From the NCBI GenBank assembly GCA_017165825.1, contig CM029367.1:23419932-23483931 (forward strand): a DNA stretch of 64,000 nt, in the 5' to 3' direction. Of the stretch, positions 36,390-48,100 are shown in pieces. Under the pieces are notes generated by a model, which was not told where the DNA came from, made no database searches, and worked only from the letters and a program-made list of their open reading frames with translations. The first letter of the stretch is position 1; every line of letters begins with the position of its first letter. The stretch comes from Hepsetus odoe. Its lineage: Eukaryota > Chordata > Actinopteri > Characiformes > Hepsetidae. Made by a program: the position numbers and the translations under genes.

Positions 36390-38590
36390 TTTCAGCAACC
36401 AGCACCAATGGAAACCAAATTAAATTAAATTAAACCAAAACTTTTCATATATTGTAATGAGTGCACTAAGTCAGAAGTGCAGAGAGAATGAAAAAAGCTT
36501 TGCTCATCTGTAATCGATAAAGGCAAGGAAAAGGGCAGCCAGCCCAGCAGCCACAGCAGCTAATTAATGATGGCAAAGCCAATTCATTTGTTTGTTGGCG
36601 GACTGGACAATAGGGATTTAGAGAGAGGGAAGGGGAGGAGAGGAAAAGCCATACTTATCAGATCGTGTAAGACTGCAACTGGCCAGAAAACCAGTTCTAA
36701 AGAGATAAACTGCAAAGCACGAAATTTCAAGCAAAGTTTCAGCGAAAGATAGGAAATGCAGGTTTAGAAAGAAAAGAAGTAATCCAGAAGAGAAAAAAGG
36801 ACCAAAAACTGCTGCACCATTTCAGCTAGAGCTTCAGAATATGTTGTATTGTGAAGATGGAGACTTGTGCAAGTTCTCTTGAAAGTCACTGTATTTGTCT
36901 GGTCGGCAGTTCTCTACTCTATCAGTCTTCATGTGCATCTCTCTTATCTGTTCACAGTAAAAGCCGCATATGTTAATGTGGCATTTGATATGAAACAATG
37001 TGAAAAAAATGAATGAAAATGGTCGAGAGAACCTTCTACATTTCTGTAGAAACATTATATCTAGCCTTACAATGGAACCCCATTACTGTCTAAAGCACAG
37101 ACAGATAAAACTACAGTAATAACCAACTCACAAGCCGTTTTCCATGTTTGGAAAAAGATGAAAGGTTATACAAGTATCACAGAAGACCATTTTTGCTCTT
37201 TTCCCCCAGACGGCAGATACTGCTTAAACATCTCAACATATTCAACATACAACATACAACATTTTCCAAGTCCCAGAACAAAGTCCACTTTCTTCAGAAC
37301 TGCAACTGCCAAAGAGAATCAATAAAAAGTGAAAGGTTCCATTCTGCCATTGAGATTCTATTCCACTTCAGAGCTCAGCGTGAGATGAAATGGAAAAATT
37401 ATTTATTACCAATAAATTTTCAATTAGAATTTGTAAACAGGAGTGTGGGGTGTTCTTGTCGCCTAGTCTTTATACAGATTTCACATTCCAAATCCCTCTG
37501 GCTCCTCTAGAATACTAATGTATCTCTACCAACCCCAGTCAGAACATACAGCATTTATGTTTTATATCTAAACATGCTCAATGACTCGTTTGTTAAACCC
37601 TGGAATTTAACAGTGAAACGTCTCAGTCATTTTCAGTTACTCATAGTTTGAAAACAAAAATCCAAATCATGCTGTTGAAGAAGAAAACGGATTACTAATT
37701 GTTTTCTTACATGCTCAAGCAGTTACGGCTGCTTCAAGTTCACTGTAGAGGAAAATGACATTAATACCAGAAATGGGCTGTTTGCGTTGTCAGTGTCCTG
37801 TCGTCATTAGTAATATTAACTAATCGCAAGTTAAAATTCTATGCTTTTTTACATGCATATATTACATTCTTCATATTTTGCCAATTGCATAAAATAATTT
37901 AGAAATCTGATTTAGAAACAAGTCAGATGAGCTACAGGGAATATTGCTTAATGATGCACATTTGAAGGTCTGAAAATTATTTACTGTGATTTGATCTAAA
38001 TGATTGGATTTAAAGATTTTTCAAACTGTATATGCAGCACATTAGAGGGTTTATTTTCTCTTTTTAATGATTCAATGAACTGGAAACAGTTTTAGCTTCT
38101 TAATTTCACAGACTTACCTCCTTTTACGGTCTGATACTGATACAGTCCATGGATGATATTATCACCTGCTTAAGTAAAAGTAAACATTAACAGAAGAAAT
38201 TATGAATCCTGACACAGCATGTCATCATTTGAGATCCTTTAGCAGTAGAACGCAGCTTTTCCAACTTCTCTCTTGTCTACCATTCTTAAGACTTATATTC
38301 ATTATCACTCACATTAACATGGCAAATAACCTGCTACTAAAACCTTTCCTGTGCAGTTTTGCTGAGTGGCACAAGAATAATTGCAAGAAAAAAAAAGTTG
38401 TTTCTCTACTTTTTTTTTCTTCTAAATGTATTTCGGATTGTGTCAACTCAGCAGGTCCGCTTGTTTCCTATGTTGAATAAACCCTAGACTCAGCCATTTA
38501 TTTAAAGATTTTGCAGTTTTGGGGCTAATAAGGTAAGACTGAAAAAATACCATTTTCTCAATTTCATCCAGGACATATAGTTTAAAGCTT
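36390..38590. other. Intergenic, no gene or clear repeat seen
   Basis: AT-rich; open frames here are short and not coding-like. Confidence 0.6.
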
Positions 38591-38597
38591 TGACCTG

Positions 38598-38653
38598 TTT
38601 GACATGCACTGACAAAAAGACAGGAGGTGGAGCTGGAGGTGTCAGAGTTAAAG
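38598..38653 (+). mobile_element. RTE-like LINE, left piece of an interrupted copy
   Basis: ACAAAAAGACAGGAGGTGG then CTGGAGGTGTCAGAGTTAA matches 53775-53820 of the uninterrupted copy. The match continues at 39257 after the inserted LINE. Confidence 0.8.
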
Positions 38654-39256
38654 AGTTAACCGTCCTAAGTTCTCTCTTACCACACTCCCTGTGGCTGCTC
38701 ATATCTGGTTTAAATCAATTACTCTTGCTTACAAGGCTAATAACAGTCTTGCACCCTCTTACTTGACAACACTTATCAAACAACATGTCTCTTCTCGTCC
38801 TCTCAGACCATCAAGTACTGCTCGCCTTGAACCTCCACTGTTGAAGAGAAGAAAAAGACCTGCATCCAAGTGGTGGAAAAAATTTCCCCTGATGGCCAGA
38901 ACTGCTGAATCCCTTGCTGTCATCAAGCATCGATTAAAGACTCACCTGTTCAAGGAATTTCTCAGAGAATAATGTTCCCAAACAGTCCTATTCATTCACC
39001 TCTTTTACCTCTGCTCTTTCTTTTCTCTTCTTCTTCTTCTTCTTCTTCTTCTTCTTCAAAAAACCCCTAATGACACTTTCTTTTGTTCTAGTCACAGGGT
39101 TAATAAGTTTGTTGCTTGGCTGTAATAGTTAATCAGCAGTTGTTGGTCATAGTTGGTTAGTAATATGAAGTTCAAATGTGGAAACAAAGCTCTGTTGTAA
39201 GTCGCTCTGGATAAGAGCATCTGCCTAATGCTGTAAATGTAAATGCAAATGTAAAG
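38654..39256 (+). mobile_element. LINE 3' end inserted in the RTE copy
   Basis: It carries a reverse-transcriptase C-terminal remnant (LAYKANNSLAPSYLTTL, then AVIKHRLKTHLFKEFL), a CTT repeat and the tail GTCGCTCTGGATAAGAGC (39201-39218). The C-terminal motif fits an L2-type fish LINE. taaag precedes and ends the insertion. Confidence 0.75.
39026..39057. repeat. (CTT)n microsatellite
   Basis: About ten CTT units within the LINE 3' UTR. Confidence 0.95.
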
Positions 39257-39605
39257 ATGCTGAGATTTTTGTTGGGTGTGACGAGGATGGACAGAATTAA
39301 AATTGAGTATATTAGAGGGACAGCTCAGGTTAGATGTTTGGAGACAAAGTTAGAGAAGCAAGGTAGCGTTGGTTTGGACATGTCCAGAGGAGAGACGAGG
39401 ATTATATTGGGAGACGATGTTAAAGATGGAGCTGCCAGGAAAGAGGAAAAAAGGAAGACCAAAGAGGAGGTTTATGGATGTGGTGAGAGAGGACATGCAG
39501 GTGGTCGGTTGAAGTAGGTGAAGGAGGAAGATGTAGAGGACCAGAAGAAGTTGAAATAGATGATCTGCTGTGATCTAAACAGGGGCAGCGGAAAGAAGAA
39601 GAAAA
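39257..39605 (+). mobile_element. RTE-like LINE, right piece and 3' end
   Basis: GATGCTGAGATTTTTGTTGG through GGAGCTGCCAGGAAAGAGG to a GGCAGCGGAAAGAAGAAG tail, matching 53818-54180. Confidence 0.85.
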
Positions 39606-39609
39606 AAGC

Positions 39610-41490
39610 TTTGACCAGCTTGTCTTGAGCAATGTTTTTAACTTTACAAAACTGGCTTATTAGCTCACTATTGCTTCCTGATGTTGCCCCAACAGATAAA
39701 CACTGCACTTTTAACACCAAATATCCACCAGTATTACCTGCTTTTATCTGATAAGAGCGATATGCAAATTACTGCCAGGTTTGGGGAAGCTTTTACTTGA
39801 TATTATACAGCCTTCAGCAACTAGAAAACTGCACCAAATTAAATTTGAGACATTTGATTTAGTGATGGATCTGAAGCTTTTCCTCTGCATGTGGTGCCTG
39901 TATGATGCAAATCTATTTACATAGTGCTTCTTCTTGTTGGTGCAGAAGAGGTGGGGTGATTTGCATTTTAATTTTGTATTGCCTGCTTGCTAGAGTAGAT
40001 TCCATCAGGAACTCTCCTAACATTCTCTTTCATAAAATCTGTAAATGACCCAATTTTCATGTTGGTTTTCTAAAGTGATTTAACTGCATTGCTCCACATT
40101 ATGCCTAGCTAAGGGGTCCCTATTGAGTCCCTTTAGCTTGGACATCACTGGACTGGATAATTTAAGAGTTTTCTCCAAGCCTAGTCACATATAGCCTTAC
40201 ATATAGAGTCTATTTAATATATTAGTATTGACAAATAAACAAATAATCAATGTTTATGTAAAAAAAAAGAAACTGGGACAGTATTGCATGAGAGAAAATG
40301 TAAACTGAGAAACTTGCAGAAATCTAAAACAAATCACAATTAAAAGCTCATAAAGCCAAGTTTGAAGCGTTCTGACTTGAACAGGTGAAACTGCCCAAGT
40401 CTTATTACCATATAATTTTCTTTCACAGAACTGATGTTTTATAAATAAAAAACAACAACAAAATTAGGAATGTAATGGTGGATGATTGATGGTGAGTAAC
40501 ATCTGCTTGCGAAACATCTCCCACTTCTTCTGGGCCTTCCTGGCTTTGATGAGCTAATAGAAATCCTTCTGCAGAGTCTGGAGCTCCTGCTTATCTAAAG
40601 CAATACAGGCTCAGATTTCTGAGGGCCAACTCAAGAGCTGTTAGGAGTTTAGGAGATTTGACCAAACAACTTCTTCATCACACACAAAGTCAGAAATCAA
40701 TAGCCATTTACAGAGGGATCAGCCCCAGCAAGAAAACATATTTAGGCAAACTGGTTCAATGTTACAGAAGGCTAAAACAGAAAAAAAGGAAAAATGTGGA
40801 AAGGTCTATAATTAGGACAGTCAGTGTTCAGTGTATCTTCATTCATTCATTGAGCCACTTACTTCAACATGCAGTCTATCAGGCCAATGATGTAGCGCAC
40901 CTGAAAAAGGAATAGCAATGAAAATCAGAAGGGTTACAACACAAGGGTTGCAAATCCAGGTAAAATATTCTGCACTTGTAAAGAAACTGAAGATTTGATA
41001 CTGAAGTGTAATTTATTTCTAAGTGAGTGTGTATAGTCTGACATAAAACTTAATCAACCTCCTTTGTGGAATAATGACACTGATTCACTGCATTTTCTAA
41101 GTTGAAACAGAGCAGACCCCAGCAACACTGTAGAAGTGATCTAATGATGTGTAATGAATAATCTGGCAAAAATTACACTGGTTTTAACTCAGGCATAAAT
41201 GTTTAGAAAGGCAATGTCATGAAAAGGTGATATTGGATGGGTGGTATCTCGCAGATGCGATGTTAACTGTGAGGAATGGCACTATTGACGAATAACTCTT
41301 GGATATTGGGCTCTTAATTGAACGTAAGAAGTTTCATTAATCATGGGCAGTTTCAGTCTAATTCTTAATCTATAAGTTTCTACTAACATGCAGAATTAAT
41401 TATACAACCTGTAGCTGGGTTGTAGCTGGGAATCCTAATCACTTAAATATAAGAAAATGAATGCAGTAAAACCACAACAAACAATACATT
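39610..41490. other. Intergenic/intronic
   Basis: Only the decayed-gene segment near 40510-40594 stands out; the rest is AT-rich with no supported gene. Confidence 0.55.
40510..40594 (-). pseudogene. Decayed gene, exon-like segment 1 (in-frame TAG)
   Basis: The acceptor GCTTTAG precedes AT AAG CAG GAG. The frame reads KQELQTLQKDFY, TAG at 40554-40556, then LIKARKAQKKWEMFRKQM. The 3' boundary is unclear because no strong GT donor follows. Confidence 0.55.
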
Positions 41491-41499
41491 GATCAAACA

Positions 41500-41965
41500 T
41501 AACATTAAAACTACTCCCAATTTAAGTAAATAAAAATGGTTCTGTTTTTACAACAGGCAGGTGAAAGGATTTGAGGGACTTTGACCAGGAACAAATAGTT
41601 CTGGCTAGACAACTGGATAAGGGCATCTCCAAAACAGCAGGTCTTGTGGAACACTTCTAGTCAGTGTACATACCAAAAGTGGTCCAATGAAGGACAACAA
41701 CTGAACTGGTGATAAAGATGTGGATGCACAAAGCAAGAAGGACTGCAATACACAATGTCCTGCAGTTTGCTATGTAGCCACAGGTTGTGGAGAATGCCCA
41801 TGCTGACTGCAATCTTCCACTAAAATGATCCAAAATGGTCATGAACTGCACTATTTCAAGGAGGTGGCCTGGTATGATGAATCTGTCTTCATCAATCATT
41901 CACACCTGGATGCACTATGGGAAGATTAGCAGACAGCAGCAGTTTGATGTTCTAGGCAATGTTCT
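41500..41965 (+). mobile_element. Tc1-like transposon relic (same family as 20822-21720)
   Basis: AAAAGTGGTCCAATGAAGGAC, AGGAGGTGGCCTGGTATGATG and GGATGCACTATGGGAAGA occur in the family order. The right half is missing. Confidence 0.75.
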
Positions 41966-44900
41966 TTTGCTGAATGGTGTATGTAATCTGATAGGTGCTT
42001 ATAATGTAAAGCTTGCAATTACATAATTGAAATATGCTGCATTAAAGCTTTTATGGCAAGATTTTAAAACGACTGTATATCTTTGAGAGTGACGCATCTT
42101 TTTTCATTTTAGATTTTCATTTAGTTGTTTACTCTTCAGAGACCATAAGCTCTAAGAAAAAGCTCAAAGAATTCTGATCATTAGATTGATCAAGATCATC
42201 TTATTTTTCAATCTATTTCCAGCTACTCTCTGATGTTCTGAGGTCTCTCTATATTGTTTCAACACCAGCACAGTATGTAATTACTGCTCTCTGTGCTCTC
42301 ACCAAAATTCTATTTACAGTGATGCAGTTACTAGATTCGGTGTGTCAGAACACCAATATGTGATTCTGTCACTTGCTGTAAAATATAGAAGCAACATTCC
42401 CACGTCAAGTGTGTAGATGCTGTGATTAAATTAAAAAGCGATGACCCGCTCTGGGCTTTGCAGTGGGGGTAATAATGAAGTGATGTAATTTGGTGAATCC
42501 CTGATTATTACTTCGGTTTCATTCTCACCAGGAAATGTTAAGTTTCTGATATTTAATAACAGATGTAAGTATAGAACCAGTACCAGTGGTTCAAAGCCCT
42601 TGTGCTGCAGTTCCCCTGCCCTGCACAATCAATTCCTATATGATTGATATGTATCATATTGGGGTGTGGGCTGGGTGTGTTGTAAACTACACTAACAAAT
42701 TCTTTCAAGATGCCACTAAAGACAAAATGGGACCCAGTTCTCAGAAATATCACTTTATGCTGCAGCCCTAAGATTTTCCTTCAGTGGAACAAAGAGCCCT
42801 ATGACAATATGCCCTAGGACAGGTGGTGTCCAAACTAAAATTTAATGTTTTGGTGTCCAATGTCAAATAAAAACAAATTAACATGTTAAACAATCAGGAG
42901 CAAGCTTGGACGCAAAGGAAACCCATGGTAAAGCTCAAAAGCAGTTGCCAGTGTTACCAACCTAAAAAAGAGGGAAACCACCATGTGGCAGGGTAAGTGC
43001 ACTGAACACTTTGAGAAACCTGTTTATGTAGAGCCCAGTAAAGTCTTTTAAATTGCCATTTATTAAGACTGGGTGGCTTCTGCCTGCCTCTCTCCAGTGG
43101 CAGCAAGGATGAAAGTCCCTCACAAGGACAAGTTCTTTACTACCCCAACTAAAAAATGGCTCCTGAGGTTACCTTGACAGCCAAGTGCTGATGTCAAGAG
43201 TTCTAAAGCTAGAACATCCTTGTCTTTGTTCTAGGCACACACTCAACAGGATGTGGTTAAAGAAATATGTTCCAGCTGATGCCAGGCCACCAGAAGCAAA
43301 CTCAAATGTTATACTGATGCAAGGGTGTCCAAGCAACAAGACACATCTTTACTCTTGAATAGTATTAGAACTACAGAATGAGTACATTTAGATCCACGAT
43401 TTGCCTAGCAACCAACAAAGCATGTTAATCTGGTGACAAATTTCCTGATGTTTAAAAGATGTAAACCAACTCTTATAAGGACCATATTTATCAAAGTCTT
43501 GGAAAACAATGTATTCTCAGTCACTGACAAAATATCTAGTTTCAGCAGTTTTGGAGAATAAAGATAAGCATCTATTAGGGGCTTTAACTGTGCAGCAAGT
43601 ACTCAACTGCCTGTTCTATCAGAACAGAAATGATGAATGATAGCTTCGGTTGCAGGAGCAAACGAAAAACGTACAGCAGGTTCCCCTTATTCATGTGGGC
43701 ATCATTCTTGTGTCTCCCCAACTTCTAATGTTTTTTTTTTTTTTTTGGGAGCCCTTAAAAAATGTATGAAACACTTCCATATTCCTAACTGGCACTGCTT
43801 TGAATTAATGAATTCCAGTCTTTAAAAGCCAGAGGTCAATGCCCTCTTAAAAAGAAAACATTATCTCTCTCACTCCTAGCTGGAGGATTTTGTGGATGAA
43901 AATGTATGTCCCAATTACGAACCTTTTCATTAAAATGTAAGTCGAATTAAACGGAGAAACAGCGGATTAGAGGATTATAGGTAATATTCATATTGCACTG
44001 CATATTCTGATAAACACATCCCTTTAAATTAGCATTATCAATCAACCCTAACTAGGCACCGTTTAATTGAATGAATCACTGATTTCCGCTGAGCGATTTG
44101 CTTCATGTTTCTCGTAAGGCCCATAATGTTGATTTTTTTAAATTAGCAGCTTGCAGACTTTAATAAACACTTGTACATTACAGAGAAATAGAACTGTTCA
44201 GAATAAAACATCCCTTAACTGATGAATTATTATTGTTGGGTTTTTACACTAATTCAAGACTCTGACTCAGTCCTGCACTCTCTGCTTGTGTTTGGTGAAA
44301 AATAGCCCCTTTCTTTGCATTTTTGCTTGATAAGAGCTCTGTCTTCATACAACATTATAAAGACGAGACAAGGTGACCTATAGATACAAGATAACAGTCC
44401 GGCACAAAGACAACAAGCCTGTGTCCAAAAGCAGAGAATGGTCTGTCTAAAATGTGGCCAGCATTTATCCTTTCACACACACACACACACACACACTGAA
44501 GCTCACTATACATTTGTGAGTTTATTAAATGAAAATGCAACATGACAAAACCCCATGCCTGCACATCAACCTGTAAAACAGCAATATACTGATCTTTTAA
44601 AAACGGTTGTGAATCCATTCATAAGCTTAAACAAACACACTTGTGATTCTATTTAATAGAATTGGCCTTAACCTAAATGCAGACCGTCTTAGACATGAAC
44701 ATGGCTTTAAATTCTACTTTATTTAATTACTTGCTGAATGCCCTATAAGCTCAACCACTCTCCCTGAAACCTTTTGGGCAGAACATAGGTGACTGAAAGA
44801 AACCTTTTCATCTTCTACAAAATGCTCTAAAGCACTGTGGTCAAAATCTACTGAAAGCTTATTTTTTTCTTGAGAGCAATAAAACTAGCAGATCCTATTA

Positions 44901-44990
44901 AGACCAAGAAAAGGCTGAATACCAGTAACAGCTATGGGAAAACAACAGTAGCTCTTATTAGGTATTTGTTTGTTTGTGTCAGTATTTTGG
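41966..44990. other. Intergenic beyond the cfap46 3' end
   Basis: AT-rich, with a poly-T run near 43731-43746 and a CA repeat at 44474-44496; no gene seen. Confidence 0.65.
44474..44496. repeat. (CA)n microsatellite
   Basis: Eleven to twelve CA units. Confidence 0.95.
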
Positions 44991-45005
44991 GCCAAGGGCA
45001 ATAGC

Positions 45006-45011
45006 TTTATT
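45006..45011 (-). terminator. cfap46: Candidate polyadenylation signal of cfap46
   Basis: AATAAA on the minus strand lies 67 bases past the stop codon, a normal distance for a short 3' UTR. Confidence 0.6.
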
Positions 45012-45077
45012 AGACTATTTTCAACATTCTTTGCAGTGGTCTGTCTCTGGAATTGAATCCAGAACATCCCCGGAGGT

Positions 45078-45178
45078 TCAGGTAACGACTAAATTAGGTA
45101 GTCCATAAATGATGAAGTTGAGAGCAGAGGGTAAAACCCAGCTTTGTACAGGTTCCACATCCAGAGGACAAGCACTTT
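45078..45178 (-). CDS. cfap46: cfap46 terminal coding exon
   Basis: 101 bases; acceptor CCCCCCAG. Encodes WVLPSALNFIIYGLPNLVVT and the TGA stop. Confidence 0.85.
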
Positions 45179-48100
45179 CTGGGGGGTAAAAAAAATTGAT
45201 GAGCGATAGAAAACTCATACAGATAAATAACAGGCAGATAAATAAACAGATAAATCACAGGCAGCTAATGAGACACACACATTAATTGATCAGCATCACA
45301 CACACTGTGTAAAATCTCTTCGCCCCACATAAAATTTAGTATATATGCACTCTAACCTCTCTGAGTCAAAGCATTATCATTTCCTTCAGTAACTTTTGGT
45401 GCACTCATCCTCAGAGCATGGACAGTCTGTCCAGATGTCAGTCCTCTTTTCAGAAGATCTACATAAGAGACAAAAAGAGACACTTATTAACATGCTATAC
45501 GTCAGTATAAAACTGTTTACCTAATAAGTGTATGCATGGGGCAGCGGTGGCCTGGTGGTTAGAGGGTTAGGGAGTTAGGGAGTACAGTCCCCATCACTGC
45601 TCCCCGGGCGCTTTCATAGCTGCCCCCGCTGCACAGTGTTTGTGTGCATGGTTAAATGCAGAGGTCTGGGGCAGTAGTGGCCTAGTGGTCAGGGAGTTGC
45701 CCCCACATCGGAAGATTGTGGCTTCGATTCCCTCACCAGTCGGTTGCCCTGAGGTACCCTTGAGCAAGGTACCATCCCCGTCACTGCTCCCCAGGCGCTT
45801 TCAAAAGCTGCCCACTGCTGCACGGTGTTTGCATGGGTTAAATGCAGAGGTCCAATTTTGTTGTGGTTCACTGTGTGCTGTGCTGTGACCTCGCAAAAAA
45901 ATTAACTTTCACTTTTTCTCTTTCAGTGTGTGTGTACATATGTATGAGTATTTTTGTGTTGGTCTATGTGCATCTATTTATCTCTCCGTTATGTAAAAGA
46001 CTTACTCTCCATGACGGCTTCCATATTCTGAGCATTATTCATGGTAGTAGTGGACCACTGGTTGAGCATTACAGAGCGAACTCCACAAAGAGTGAGCAAA
46101 TACACACACTCTAACGGAGCCTCCAGAGCCAAGCGGGCCTTACTGAACAACCAGAGAGAAAAGTCAAAGGAAAGGTTGATCAAGCCTGTTGGAGGCTGCT
46201 TTATCATATCACTCATTCAAACATTACATCATATAAGAGCACACATGTCCTCTATAAGCCTTTAGGAATTTAAAACAAAGGTCCTAGATGTTATAAAATA
46301 CTGTGCAGATGGCATACTGTGCACATTCTCACCTTTTCTTGACATCCTGTTGAGACTGGCGAAGCATACTAGTGTTGTTCCGAACCAGATCAAAAAGCAT
46401 AACCATCTGGCATTCTGTAAAGAAGACTGTGTAAATACATAATGCTGTCTGCAAAAAGCTATATGGGAAAGTCCATGTGAAAAAAAAAAAAACAGTTGAA
46501 GAGAATTTATCTGTGGAAAATTATACAACTGGCAATATCTAGAGGCAACATTGCCTGTCTTCACAATTTGTCACAAACAGCGAATCCAGGCCCTTATGTT
46601 CTGTAAGAAAACTTGATGATAAAAAAAAAAAAAAAAAAAAAAAAAACTAATAAAACTTGGGAGAGCAGTTCTGCTGTGTTCCTTAGTGAAAATGCTGAGC
46701 AATGTTTTTTTCATGTGATGGCCATTAAAATAATAGGGCCTCTGCGGCAAATAACAACACTTAAATGCACAATAAACCCTGTTCTGCTTCTAGTGTGACT
46801 ATCACAAGAGAATATTACAAAAAATCCAAAGAGAGCTTGCAGGCTTTTAACTTCAAATGCATACAACCGATATCTCAAAAGTTAAAAAATGGCAGTGAAA
46901 GTATTTGCTCGGCTTTCTATTTTTTTAATCTTGGTTCAAGCTTAGGTTTTAGCTTTTACTATTCTTCATGACAGCCTTTTAATCATATACGTTAATCTAA
47001 TAATATTTTACTAAAAATAACAAACTTTTAAAATCATAACTAAAAAGCATAAAAAAGCAAAGTCTGTTCATCAGGCTTATAAGCAACAATGTAATACAGT
47101 AATTCATTTTAATAAGTTATAGTTGTGATGGTCCTAGCTCAAACGCACAGATCAATTTTGCAATGGAAAGGACAGCACACATATTTGGTGACTCTTCTTC
47201 AAGTATTATATTTAGTCCTTGCTGGATTATTTTTTTCACTGTTGGTTGTATAATGAGAGCTCTTCAGATTTTCCCAAAAGGAAAGAAGTAAATGAGTTCA
47301 AATATCTCATGTGTGGATCTCACCACCTTGGCACCAGCAGCAACCAAGGTAATATTTTCTGTTAAGTATTCTTCGACAAATGCATTCATCATTACTAACT
47401 AGAACTGAATAATTACTAACTAGAACTGAATGTTCATAGAAAATTTAATAGGTTAAGGTCTAAAATGTGCTCTGGCCAAATTTTAGGTTTCATATGACTA
47501 ATGTGCTTCAACAGATGGCCTTTCACATACATGATGAAAAGTAATGGAGAATCCCAACAATAAAGTCACATTGATTCTAACATAACTCAAGAGGGGTCTT
47601 TTATTTATGCAATCTCAAGGGACAAGAATGATTGATTTGCGTTAAATTGGCTAAGGTCTATGGTTTGATTTCATACTTATATAAGTCTGGCAGGCCCATT
47701 TCAGTGTAAGGCAGAAGAATGTTTTATATTTTAAAAAGCATTATATGATATCAATAAATCACTCCCTTCCTTAAGAGGAAGGCATTAAATTTACTTGCTC
47801 ACTGGTTCACAGAACTGCCAGAGCCTATTGTGCCTCACAATTTAATCAAGATTCAAGATTCTTGATGCTAAAAATTTGCAATGACAAGATACAGTATTAT
47901 TTTTCATATTTTTAAATACATTTTAATAATTAATAGTTATTACTATTTCTTACAAGGCATTTATTTACTTTGATATTTTTGATGATTTGAGAATTGTATT
48001 AGTACTATGGATGATGGTAGCCTGATTGAAATAACCAAAGGGTTTTGTTGATTGAAAAGTACTTTCTTAATTAAATATAAATTATATTTAAAATAGCCAT

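Larger units (their letters stand above)
19140..40594 (-). pseudogene. Decayed multi-exon gene of unknown identity
   Basis: At least seven minus-strand segments look like exons in order from 40.6 to 19.1 kb; several have good acceptors and donors. Three contain an in-frame stop (TAG 40554-40556, TAG 19516-19518, TAA 19226-19228), and the junctions 22921/22848 and 19494/19238 do not conserve phase. Between the stops the peptides read as ordinary soluble, charged, helical protein, for example LIKARKAQKKWEMFRKQM, LTKHRAINMLLRQVEQRVMQ and ALKLLTSKTLERLVPHINQ. LINE insertions (25-29 and 38.6-39.6 kb) sit in the would-be introns. I do not recognise the family, and I cannot exclude that the segments belong to more than one gene. 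The lesions favour a unitary pseudogene over a coding gene. Confidence 0.55.
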
